From Bacilli bacterium (GTDB lineage: Bacteria; Bacillota_I; Bacilli_A; RF39; UBA660): 64,000 bases of DNA. Location: the NCBI GenBank assembly GCA_017436345.1, contig JAFSDH010000002.1, positions 186,001-250,000 on the forward strand, read 5' to 3'. Position numbers and translations under genes: made by a program. The notes under the pieces were generated by a model. It ran no database searches. It saw only the letters and a program-made list of their open reading frames with translations, and was not told the DNA's origin. Positions 8,919 through 15,924 of this stretch are shown piece by piece; position 1 is the first letter of the stretch; every line of letters begins with the position of its first letter.

Positions 8919-9710
8919 ATGAGTAAGTATTTCAAAGAAGTACTTAAAGAAGAAAAGCATCTAAGTGAATATGAAGTAAAAGATGCACAAGAACAAAGAG
9001 AACTTGAATATTTAATTGAAGTTTTAGGAGATGTACCAATAGATGAAGATATGAAAAAGTTATTTCATCAACAATTTCATTGTTTTGGCGGAAGATATTC
9101 TGTTAGAACTAAACCTGAAACAATTAAAGGAGTATATGATTTTACTAGAAGATTTCCAGAACTTACAAAAAATGCAATTGATGAAATATGGTTCAGATAT
9201 ATTGATGACACATTTGAAAAATATGATATGAAATCAGTATTAGATAAGTATTTAGAAATCTTTGGTAAAGAAGATGAAACATTTGAATTATTCATTGGAT
9301 ATGTAGAAAAGAAAGCAGAGCAAGAACAAGAAATAAAAAAACAAGAAGCTCATACTTTAGATGAACTAAAAGAAGAATATGGAGAAAAGTTTACAACGCA
9401 TTTAAAGAGTCTTGTTGTAAGACAACACAAAGATATAGATGAAATAAAAAAATATCTACCAAGTGCAGAGCTCATAAGAAAAGATGAAGAGCATATCTTA
9501 GATTTATCAAGAAGAACTAGAATATTCTTTGGTTGTTGCGAACCAGTATCTTATACAATGTTTGATATCTTATTAGAAGAAAAGACTTTAGATACATATA
9601 CTGAAACACCAACATATTACATATCAACTGGAAGAAAAGAACAAGCAACATTTACTAAAACAGATTTTCTTGAAAGTATAAAAAAAGAAAAAACAAAAAC
9701 TAAGAAATAA
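8919..9710 (+). CDS. Hypothetical protein, first gene of Asn T-box operon
   Basis: The 263-residue protein starts after GGGAGG, 30 bases beyond the T-box terminator, so it falls under control by charged tRNA-Asn. It is soluble, strongly helical and highly charged, with a Lys/Glu-rich coiled stretch near 133-160 and a KKEKTKTKK tail. HQQFHCFGG and FFGCCEPVSY carry the only cysteines. No membrane segment argues against a transporter, and no family was recognised. Because T-box operons usually hold genes for the same amino acid, a role in Asn supply, Asn-tRNA formation or the stringent response is possible, but only by context. Confidence 0.7.
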   Translation: MSKYFKEVLKEEKHLSEYEVKDAQEQRELEYLIEVLGDVPIDEDMKKLFHQQFHCFGGRYSVRTKPETIKGVYDFTRRFPELTKNAIDEIWFRYIDDTFEKYDMKSVLDKYLEIFGKEDETFELFIGYVEKKAEQEQEIKKQEAHTLDELKEEYGEKFTTHLKSLVVRQHKDIDEIKKYLPSAELIRKDEEHILDLSRRTRIFFGCCEPVSYTMFDILLEEKTLDTYTETPTYYISTGRKEQATFTKTDFLESIKKEKTKTKK

Positions 9711-9724
9711 AGGAAGTGGTTAAT

Positions 9725-9766
9725 ATGTCAGACGACAATAATAACAATAATCATTTCATAAAATAG
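9725..9766 (+). CDS. Putative Asn-rich leader peptide of asnA
   Basis: A 13-codon reading frame, MSDDNNNNNHFIK, follows the ribosome binding site AAGGAAGTGG and stops with TAG. Codons 5-9 are five consecutive Asn codons (AAT AAT AAC AAT AAT, 9737-9751), preceded by two Asp codons; Asp and Asn are substrate and product of AsnA. It lies in the 194-base gap between the 8919 gene and asnA. Its end overlaps the 5' arm of a strong hairpin. This is the layout of an amino-acid-sensing leader peptide, where ribosomes stall when charged tRNA-Asn is scarce. The interpretation is an inference; the frame, codon run and ribosome binding site are directly visible. Confidence 0.6.
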   Translation: MSDDNNNNNHFIK

Positions 9767-9839
9767 ATAAAAGATTTTCATTTTTAATCTATTTTATGAA
9801 TAAAAAATAAAATAGATATACCTACAAATATCTTAATTA
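9757..9839 (+). promoter_or_regulatory. Alternative-hairpin region between leader peptide and asnA
   Basis: Three mutually exclusive segments are visible. Segment 1, CATAAAATAGAT (9757-9768), overlaps the leader stop codon. Segment 2, ATCTATTTTATG (9787-9798), is its perfect 12-base complement. Segment 3, ATAAAATAGAT (9807-9817), repeats segment 1 and can pair over 11 bases with segment 2. AGATAT (9814-9819) may also pair with ATATCT (9828-9833). No T run follows, so control of translation or RNA stability is more likely than simple termination. A ribosome halted on the last Asn codons would cover segment 1 and favour the 2:3 pairing. Confidence 0.5.
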
Positions 9840-9904
9840 ATAAAAATAAAAGAAAACAAAAATAAAAAAGAAAAAATTAATAATTAAGAAAGAAGGAATT
9901 AAAA

Positions 9905-10873
9905 ATGAAAAAAGAATTAAGTTATTTCGATACAGTTATAATGATCGATGAAGTAAAAAAATATTTTGAAAGTCAAATAGAAAAAAGATTAGGACTTATT
10001 AAAGTACAAAGTCCATTATTCGTTAAAACATCTTCAGGATTACAAGATGGTTTAACAGGAATAGAAAAAGCCGTTGGATTTACAAAAGGAGATGAAGAAT
10101 TTGAAATAGTTCATTCACTTGCTAAATGGAAAAGAGAAGCTTTAGGTAAATATGAATTTCCTTTATATAAAGGATTATATACCGATATGAAAGCAATTCG
10201 TAAAGATGAAGAGGTTGATGAAGTTCACTCTTTATATGTAGAACAATGGGACTGGGAAAAAGTAATAGACAAATCTGATAGAACTGTTGATTACTTAAAA
10301 GATACAGTAAGAAGTATTTATAAAGCAATTAGACAAACATCTATATTCATTAAACAAAAATATCGTTTCTTATCTTTAGATTTACCTAAAAGTATTACTT
10401 TTATTACAAGTCAAGAATTAGAAGATATGTATCCTGATAAAACTCCAAAAGAAAGAGAAGATTTAATTACAAAAGAAAAGAAAGCCGTATTTATCATTGG
10501 TATTGGTGATAAGTTAGCTTCAGGTATACCACATGATTTAAGAAGTCCAGACTATGACGATTGGTCTTTAGATGGAGATTTACTTATTTATGATAAAACA
10601 TTAGGTAGAGCAGTAGAATTATCATCTATGGGTATTAGAGTAGATGAAGATTCATTACTTGAACAATTACATAAATCAGGATCTATGGAAAAAATAACTA
10701 TGCCATATCACCAAAAAGTATTAAAAAGAGAACTTCCATATACTATTGGTGGAGGTATTGGTCAATCAAGAATACTAATGTTACTTCTTGAAAAATCACA
10801 TATTGCTGAAGTACAAGCATCATCTTGGGAAGATAAAACATTAGAAAAAGTTAAGACAATGAAGGTGCTTTAA
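9905..10873 (+). CDS. asnA: Aspartate-ammonia ligase (asparagine synthetase A)
   Basis: At 322 residues this is close to the family's ~330. AsnA makes asparagine from aspartate, ammonia and ATP in the cytoplasm. Family hallmarks are visible: KVQSPLFVKTSSGLQDGLTG near the N terminus, HSLAKWKREAL and VEQWDWEKVI, PHDLRSPDYDDW in the middle, and GGGIGQSRILMLLLEKSHI at the C terminus (the class-II synthetase-like motif 3). It starts after AAGAAGGA, is preceded by the Asn leader peptide region, and is followed after one base by asnS. Both lie downstream of the Asn T-box, so synthesis and charging of asparagine are co-regulated. Confidence 0.95.
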   Translation: MKKELSYFDTVIMIDEVKKYFESQIEKRLGLIKVQSPLFVKTSSGLQDGLTGIEKAVGFTKGDEEFEIVHSLAKWKREALGKYEFPLYKGLYTDMKAIRKDEEVDEVHSLYVEQWDWEKVIDKSDRTVDYLKDTVRSIYKAIRQTSIFIKQKYRFLSLDLPKSITFITSQELEDMYPDKTPKEREDLITKEKKAVFIIGIGDKLASGIPHDLRSPDYDDWSLDGDLLIYDKTLGRAVELSSMGIRVDEDSLLEQLHKSGSMEKITMPYHQKVLKRELPYTIGGGIGQSRILMLLLEKSHIAEVQASSWEDKTLEKVKTMKVL

Positions 10874-10874
10874 T

Positions 10875-12233
10875 ATGGAAATAAAAGAAGTATTTAAAAA
10901 AGAAAAAGATTTAATAGAAAAAGAAATAGAAGTTAAAGGTTGGATTAGAAAACATCGTAAACAAAAAGAAATAGGGTTTATAGATTTATCAGATGGTACT
11001 ACTATAAAACAAATACAAATAGTTTATGATAAAAAGTTAAAGGATTTTGATGAAATCCAAAAGATACATTTTGGTAGTTCTATTAAAGTAAAAGGGATTT
11101 TAAAAAAAGAAAGAGATATAGAACTACACGCTAAAGAAATTATTCTTATAGGTGACTGTAGTGAAGATTATCCAATTCAACCTAAAAAACACTCTAGAGA
11201 ATTTTTAAGAGAACAAGCATATCTTCGTCCAAGAACAACACTTTTCCAAGCAGTATTTAGAGTAAGAAGTGTAGCATCAATGGCAATACATGACTACTTT
11301 CAAAAAGAAGGATATGTATATCTTCATGCTCCTTTATTTACCGCAAGTGATTGTGAAGGTGCAGGAGAAATGTTTAGAGTAACAACTCTAGATTTAGAAA
11401 AAATTAAAGAAACTGGGAAAATAGATTATGAAGATGAGTTCTTTGGTAAGAAAGTAGGGCTATCAGTTTCATCGCAATTTGAAGGTGAAACATTTGCGCA
11501 AGCATTCTCTAAAGTATATACATTCGGACCATCATTTAGAGCGGATAAATCTCATACTCCATATCATGTAGCAGAGTTCTGGCATGTTGAACCAGAAGTA
11601 GCATTTTGCGATTTAGATGGAATTATGGATATCGGTGAGGATGTTTTAAAATATGTTATTAAATATGTCTTAAAACACGCTAAAGATGAGATGAAATTTC
11701 TTGATGAGAGAGTTGAAAAAGGTCTTATCAAAAAACTAAAGAAAGTCTTAAAAGAACCATTTAAAAGAGTAACTTATAAAGAATGTATAGATATTTTAAA
11801 ACAAAGTAAAATAGACTTTGAATTTACTCCGGAGTATGGAAGTGATATCTCTAAAGAACATGAGAAATATTTAACTGAATATTTTGATTGTCCTACATAT
11901 ATTACTATGTGGCCAAAAGAATTAAAGTCTTTCTACATGAAAGAAAAAGAAGATGGTACTGTTTATGGTGCTGACTTAGAACTACCAGGTATTGGTGAAG
12001 TGTATGGGATGAGCCAAAGGGAAGATAGTTATGAACTTCTTTTAGAAAGAATGAAAAAACTAGATATGAAAATAGAAGACTATGAATGGTATCTAAAACT
12101 AAGAAAATATGGATCATGTGAAAGAAGTGGATTTGGGATAGGTTTTGATAGACTTTTAATGTATTTAACAGGAATTGAAAGTATTAAAGATGTAATACCT
12201 TATCCTAGAAGTCATAGAAGTTGTGACTACTAA
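10875..12233 (+). CDS. asnS: Asparaginyl-tRNA synthetase
   Basis: A 452-residue class IIb synthetase that charges tRNA-Asn. The N-terminal OB-fold anticodon-binding domain (residues ~1-110) includes EVKGWIRKHRKQKEIGFIDL. Motif 2 reads FGPSFRADKSHTPYHVAEFW, with the FRA..S.T..H..EFW pattern that separates AsnRS from AspRS. Motif 3 reads GFGIGFDRLLMYLTG near the C terminus, followed by IPYPRS. Its start codon is one base after the asnA stop, so the two are translationally coupled. Only weak terminator-like sequence follows; a new promoter and the Trp T-box begin right after it. Confidence 0.96.
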   Translation: MEIKEVFKKEKDLIEKEIEVKGWIRKHRKQKEIGFIDLSDGTTIKQIQIVYDKKLKDFDEIQKIHFGSSIKVKGILKKERDIELHAKEIILIGDCSEDYPIQPKKHSREFLREQAYLRPRTTLFQAVFRVRSVASMAIHDYFQKEGYVYLHAPLFTASDCEGAGEMFRVTTLDLEKIKETGKIDYEDEFFGKKVGLSVSSQFEGETFAQAFSKVYTFGPSFRADKSHTPYHVAEFWHVEPEVAFCDLDGIMDIGEDVLKYVIKYVLKHAKDEMKFLDERVEKGLIKKLKKVLKEPFKRVTYKECIDILKQSKIDFEFTPEYGSDISKEHEKYLTEYFDCPTYITMWPKELKSFYMKEKEDGTVYGADLELPGIGEVYGMSQREDSYELLLERMKKLDMKIEDYEWYLKLRKYGSCERSGFGIGFDRLLMYLTGIESIKDVIPYPRSHRSCDY

Positions 12234-12235
12234 TT

Positions 12236-12263
12236 TGCTTTTTTTAAAAGAATATGTTATTAT
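12236..12263 (+). promoter_or_regulatory. Promoter of the trpS unit
   Basis: TTGCTT (12236-12241) and TATTAT (12258-12263), 16 bases apart, upstream of the Trp T-box helix. The -35 box is weak. Confidence 0.5.
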
Positions 12264-12284
12264 GTAACCATAAATTTACAAATC

Positions 12285-12518
12285 ACTGATTTGGAGTAGT
12301 AAATAATTAAAAGTTTATAGAAAGTAACTGGTTGATGGAAAGTTATAATGGCTAATTATTGAATGGACCAATGAGAGATTCTTCGAACTAATAGTAGAGG
12401 AATACAGGATTTTCCACCTGTTATCAAAGGAACGTGTATGATGGTACATGATTAACTATTTTTAGGTGGCATAACAAGAGTTCTTGTCCTATTTAGGGCG
12501 AGGACTCTTTTTTTATTA
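12285..12518 (+). promoter_or_regulatory. T-box leader, specifier TGG (Trp)
   Basis: Stem I base TTGG (12291-12294) is followed by the S-turn AGTAGTAA and pairs with CCAA (12368-12371). The codon TGG (12364-12366) plus A stands directly before CCAA, the same geometry as in the Asn T-box. The antiterminator core is shorter than usual (AGGTGGCATAAC), but its TGGC bulge at 12467-12470 fits tRNA-Trp (discriminator G). The downstream gene is trpS. About 350 bases between asnS and trpS are occupied by this element and the leader frame. Confidence 0.88.
12477..12518 (+). terminator. T-box regulated terminator (Trp)
   Basis: The 14-bp stem AGAGTTCTTGTCCT / AGGGCGAGGACTCT, with some G-U pairs, has loop ATTT and a seven-T tail. 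It follows the T-box core by a few bases. Confidence 0.88.
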
Positions 12519-12533
12519 AAGGAGGTGGTGTAC

Positions 12534-12653
12534 ATGGAAAACAGTGAATGGGACTGGAAAATAAAGGAAATAAATAAAATAAAAGGAGAAAATTACTATG
12601 AAAAAAACTATGATTACTGGTGTACAACCATCAGGAAATTTTACTCTAGGTAA
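12534..12653 (+). CDS. Putative Trp-codon leader ORF overlapping trpS
   Basis: A 39-codon frame starts with MENSEWDWKIK behind a very strong site (AAAGGAGGTGG, 8 bases from ATG), stronger than that of trpS. Trp codons stand at 12549-12551 and 12555-12557, with a third at 12618. The frame runs through the trpS ribosome binding site and overlaps the first 56 bases of trpS in another frame, stopping at 12651-12653. A ribosome translating it would cover the trpS start, whereas one stalled at the early Trp codons would leave it free. This gives a simple translational switch, inferred from the layout. It could be a spurious frame, but two Trp codons in eight is rare here. Confidence 0.55.
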   Translation: MENSEWDWKIKEINKIKGENYYEKNYDYWCTTIRKFYSR

Positions 12654-13590
12654 TTACCTAGGTGCTATTAAAAATTTCGTAAAACTACAAAAAGAACATA
12701 ATTCATTTATATTTATTGCTGATTTACATGGACTTACATCTTACCAAAAACCAGAAGATATAAAAAATAGAATTCTTGATTTAGCATCTTTATATCTAGC
12801 GTGTGGAGTAGATCCTAAATATACTAACTTCTTTGTCCAAAGTGATGTTAATGAACATGGAACTTTAGGATTCTTAATCGCATTTCAATGTCGAGTAGGA
12901 GAACTTTCTCGTATGACTCAATATAAGTCTAAAAAAGAAAAACAAGGTAAAGAAGGAATAGACTTAGGTCTTCTTATTTATCCAACACTAATGGCTGCTG
13001 ATATTCTGTTATATGATGCTGAAGTAGTACCTGTAGGAATGGACCAAAAACAACATATAGAAATGACTAGGGACTTAGGAGAAAGATTTAACAAAAGATA
13101 TGGAGATACTTTTAAAATACCTGATTATTATATTCCAGAAGTAGGCGCTAAAATAATGAATCTTCAAAATCCAACTGAAAAGATGAGTAAATCAGCACCC
13201 AAAGATGATAAAGGGACTATCTTCATTTTAGATGATATTAATATAACTAAAAAGAAAATTATGAGTGCTGTAACTGATACTGATAACAAGATTTATTTTG
13301 ATGAAGAAAATAAACCAGGTATTTCTAATTTAATATCTATATATTCAGCAATTACTAATAAGACTATTAAAGAAGTAGAAGAAATGTTTAAAGATAAAAA
13401 CTATGGAACATTTAAAAAAGAAATAGCTGAAGAACTAGAAAGATTTATCTTACCAATTCAAGATAAATATAATAAATATCGTTATAGTAAAGAATTATAT
13501 GAAATACTAGCTAGAGGTGCTAAAGAAGCTGAAATTTATGCATCTAAAAAACTACTTGAAGTAAGAGAAAAACTAGGAATAAAGTATTAA
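12598..13590 (+). CDS. trpS: Tryptophanyl-tRNA synthetase
   Basis: A 330-residue class I synthetase of the usual bacterial length. The HIGH-type signature appears as PSGNFTLGNYLGAI at residues 10-24 and the KMSKS loop as EKMSKSAPK near residue 198. The core also shows FIADLHGLTSYQ and VPVGMDQKQHIEMTRDL, typical of TrpRS. Translation starts after AAAAGGAG at 12581-12588. Transcription is controlled by the Trp T-box upstream, and translation may be controlled by the overlapping Trp-codon frame. No clear terminator follows; a TATAAT box (13615 region) precedes the next gene. Confidence 0.96.
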   Translation: MKKTMITGVQPSGNFTLGNYLGAIKNFVKLQKEHNSFIFIADLHGLTSYQKPEDIKNRILDLASLYLACGVDPKYTNFFVQSDVNEHGTLGFLIAFQCRVGELSRMTQYKSKKEKQGKEGIDLGLLIYPTLMAADILLYDAEVVPVGMDQKQHIEMTRDLGERFNKRYGDTFKIPDYYIPEVGAKIMNLQNPTEKMSKSAPKDDKGTIFILDDINITKKKIMSAVTDTDNKIYFDEENKPGISNLISIYSAITNKTIKEVEEMFKDKNYGTFKKEIAEELERFILPIQDKYNKYRYSKELYEILARGAKEAEIYASKKLLEVREKLGIKY

Positions 13591-13636
13591 TAATTAAAAA
13601 TAAAACATATATGATATAATAAAACTAGGTGGTTTT

Positions 13637-14239
13637 ATGTCTAAAATATCTAATGTAATTACGATGATGGAACTCTTACAATCAGGAAGAAAATATAGTA
13701 TTAAAGAATTATCTGAAAAACTAGAAGTTTCTGAAAGAATGATAAGAGTATATAAAGAAGAATTAGAAAAAGCAGGAATTTACGTTGATACTATTATGGG
13801 ACCATATGGCGGATATGTTCTTAACCAAACAATAAGAATTCCTGTTCGTAAATTTAAAAAAAGAGATTCTGATTTATTGGATAAATATATAAAAGAAGAA
13901 AAAGATCAAGATAAAAAAGAAAAATTAATTATGCTTCAAGATAAAATAAAAGGAGTCTATATTGGAAGTATAAAAGAGCAAGAAGAATTAAATTTAAAAG
14001 ATGAGACTCTAAAGAAATATAATGTAATGACACGTGCGATTAAAGAAAGACGTAAAGTTAAAATATTATATTATTCTTATGGAAAAGGTGAAAATGAAAG
14101 AATAATAGATCCAGCTGAAATGTTTTTATTTCAAGATGGATGGTATGTTGCAGCTTTCTGCGAAAAAAAACAAGATATAAGACACTTTGAATTAAAAAGA
14201 ATAAGAGAATATGAATTATTAGAAGAAAAATATATGTAG
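13637..14239 (+). CDS. HTH-WYL transcriptional regulator
   Basis: The 200-residue protein starts after AGGTGG. Residues ~8-60 are a winged helix-turn-helix of the HTH_11/DeoR type (MELLQSGRKYSIKELSEKLE, VSERMIRVYKEELEKAG), followed by the GPYGGYVL wing typical of YafY-like regulators. A WYL-type ligand-binding domain covers ~130-195 (VKILYYSYGKGENERIIDP, then DGWYVAAFCEKKQDIRHFEL). WYL proteins bind nucleic acid or small ligands and often respond to DNA damage or starvation. At 200 residues it lacks the extended C-terminal region of longer WYL proteins. Target genes are unknown; the SIS gene immediately downstream is a candidate. Confidence 0.85.
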   Translation: MSKISNVITMMELLQSGRKYSIKELSEKLEVSERMIRVYKEELEKAGIYVDTIMGPYGGYVLNQTIRIPVRKFKKRDSDLLDKYIKEEKDQDKKEKLIMLQDKIKGVYIGSIKEQEELNLKDETLKKYNVMTRAIKERRKVKILYYSYGKGENERIIDPAEMFLFQDGWYVAAFCEKKQDIRHFELKRIREYELLEEKYM

Positions 14240-14248
14240 ACGAAATAT

Positions 14249-14290
14249 TTCCTCTTTAAGTGATTAAATGTACTTAAGGAGGAATTTTTT
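14249..14290 (+). terminator. Terminator-like hairpin that contains the next gene's ribosome binding site
   Basis: TTCCTCTTTAAGT (14249-14261) pairs with ACTTAAGGAGGAA (14272-14284) over 13 bp with one G-U, and six T follow. The 3' arm holds AAGGAGG, the ribosome binding site of the SIS gene, whose ATG at 14291 directly follows the T run. The hairpin can therefore end transcription of the WYL gene or hide the SIS translation start. Confidence 0.8.
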
Positions 14291-15202
14291 ATGGAAAAGA
14301 ATATGAAAATTAATTTTGAATATTTAGAAAGTAGAGTAAAAGATGCACTTGAAAATACTGATTTAGATAATATTAGATATCAGTTAAAAAGAATAACTGC
14401 ACCAACATTAGTTACAGGAGTAGGTGGCTCTAATGTAGTATCTGATTTTACAGCTAAAGTACTAAGAGAAAAAAATAGAATTATTGCTTTAAATAATGAG
14501 CCAAGGAACCTAATATATGATAATCTATCTGGATTTGAAAATGTTATAGCGTGTAGTTATAGTGGGAATAATTTTGGAGTAGACTTAGCTTTTAGAAATG
14601 ATTTAAAAAAATATTTACTTTCAAATAATAGCTTTGGAGATAAGGATGTAACATATTTAAAATATGAAACAACAATTCCAGAAGAAAGAAGTTTTATCTC
14701 ATTAGGTGCAACACTAATACCAATAAGTATATTATTAGATTATTATAGTAATGGACAAAATATAGATATAAAAGAAAGAACTTTTAATTTTGACTCTAGC
14801 TGTGATTGTTTTGAAATATTTAGTGGAAGTGATACATCTACAACTGCAACATATCTAGAATCAACTCTTACTGAATCTGGAATAGGTATACCAATAGTTC
14901 ATGATAAATATGGATATTGTCATGGTAGATCTACTTTATCAACTAATTATAATAATATAGCTATTTATTTAAATAGAAATACAGAATTAGATAAACTATT
15001 ATTAGAAGAATTAAAAAAATATTACAAAGATATAATTGTTTTAGAATCAAAAGAGCAAGATCCAATCAAGGCTGACTATGATATGTTAGTAGAGTCTATG
15101 TATTTAACTAAATACATCGCGGAACAAAAACAAAAAGACTTATCCAAAGTAGAGTACAATCCAATCGTAAAAAAACTATATAGATATAAAGGAGAACTAT
15201 AA
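14291..15202 (+). CDS. SIS-domain protein
   Basis: A 303-residue protein with a sugar-isomerase (SIS) fold. An N-terminal helix is followed by APTLVTGVGGSNVVSDFTAK near residues 37-56, where the Gly/Ser-rich loop would bind a sugar phosphate, and VIACSYSGNNFGVDLAF, matching the SxSGxT-like second loop with Asn replacing Thr. A second half (GSDTSTTATYLESTLTESGI) suggests a double SIS arrangement. The phosphosugar substrate is not determinable. The unusual start region (ribosome binding site inside a terminator-like hairpin) suggests conditional expression. An ATG at 14303 is an alternative start. Confidence 0.75.
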   Translation: MEKNMKINFEYLESRVKDALENTDLDNIRYQLKRITAPTLVTGVGGSNVVSDFTAKVLREKNRIIALNNEPRNLIYDNLSGFENVIACSYSGNNFGVDLAFRNDLKKYLLSNNSFGDKDVTYLKYETTIPEERSFISLGATLIPISILLDYYSNGQNIDIKERTFNFDSSCDCFEIFSGSDTSTTATYLESTLTESGIGIPIVHDKYGYCHGRSTLSTNYNNIAIYLNRNTELDKLLLEELKKYYKDIIVLESKEQDPIKADYDMLVESMYLTKYIAEQKQKDLSKVEYNPIVKKLYRYKGEL

Positions 15203-15217
15203 AACAGTTCTTTTTTT
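15192..15217 (+). terminator. Rho-independent terminator
   Basis: AGAACT / AGTTCT stem over the SIS stop codon with a seven-T tail. Confidence 0.75.
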
Positions 15218-15247
15218 ATGCTATAATTTATCTAGGAAGTTGATACT

Positions 15248-15826
15248 ATGGAACATAAAATTAATTTTATAAAAGATAAATCGGATTATATAAAAGAAAT
15301 AACTAAAGATAACATATTTAATATAACTGGTGAAAAAGGATCAGGAAAGACTACTTTTGGTAAGAGTGTGAATGAAAAAAAATCTATTATAATTCATCTT
15401 GATTGGGTCTTTGATGGCAAAGGAGAATTTGAAGGAGAAAATGATTCTATAAAAGTAAGAGATTTATTATTAAAAAAATATAAAACGTTAGATATAGATA
15501 GATATTTTGAAGAAAAGTATTATGATGAAATAATTAAATATATTAAAAAAAGTAATAAAACAGGATATATCGAAGGAAATGCAATTGCTGAAATAAAAGA
15601 TCTATCCAAAATAAAAGGAACTGTTATTGTTAAAAGAACTCCTATCTTAAAATGTTTTATTAGAGTAGTAAAACGTGACTATAAAAACCCATATTTTAGA
15701 AAAGGATTAAATAGATGGGGATTAATAAAGAGATATATTCATGTAGTTAAAAGAAGAAAAAAGATTTTTAAAACATATAAAAATATTGAGGATTTTATAT
15801 TAAAACTAGAGAACTATAATAAATAG
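15248..15826 (+). CDS. P-loop NTPase / adenylate-kinase-like protein
   Basis: The 192-residue protein starts about 10 bases after AGGAAG. A Walker A motif is clear at residues ~27-37 (TGEKGSGKTTF), followed by a strand and Asp/Trp (IIIHLDWVFDGKGEF) as in small kinases where the Asp orients substrate. A basic C-terminal third (VVKRDYKNPYF, VVKRRKKIFKTYK) may bind phosphate or nucleic acid. It resembles uncharacterised kinase-like proteins of the adenylate kinase/zeta superfamily. The substrate is unknown. It is monocistronic, flanked by hairpin terminators. Confidence 0.6.
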   Translation: MEHKINFIKDKSDYIKEITKDNIFNITGEKGSGKTTFGKSVNEKKSIIIHLDWVFDGKGEFEGENDSIKVRDLLLKKYKTLDIDRYFEEKYYDEIIKYIKKSNKTGYIEGNAIAEIKDLSKIKGTVIVKRTPILKCFIRVVKRDYKNPYFRKGLNRWGLIKRYIHVVKRRKKIFKTYKNIEDFILKLENYNK

Positions 15827-15845
15827 TTTCTTTTATTTTTTATTA
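15811..15845 (+). terminator. Weak Rho-independent terminator
   Basis: GAACTA / TAGTTTC stem with one bulge, followed by a T-rich run after the kinase-like gene. Confidence 0.5.
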
Positions 15846-15872
15846 CTTAATAACAAAATGTTAAAAAGTATA

Positions 15873-15901
15873 TTGACTTTAGAGATACTTTGTATTAAAA
15901 T
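15873..15901 (+). promoter_or_regulatory. Sigma-A type promoter
   Basis: TTGACT (15873-15878), 17-base spacer, TAAAAT (15896-15901), 24 bases before the ATG at 15925. Confidence 0.8.
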
Positions 15902-15924
15902 GTAACTATGTGGGAGGTTTGTTT

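Noticed and set aside
9757..9817. Ordinary Rho-independent terminator before asnA
   Set aside because: The hairpin is strong but no T run follows, so a simple terminator is unlikely; alternative pairing fits better.
12534..12653. N-terminal extension of trpS
   Set aside because: The frame is out of register with trpS by one base and ends at 12653; a single-base error is unlikely because both starts have proper ribosome binding sites.
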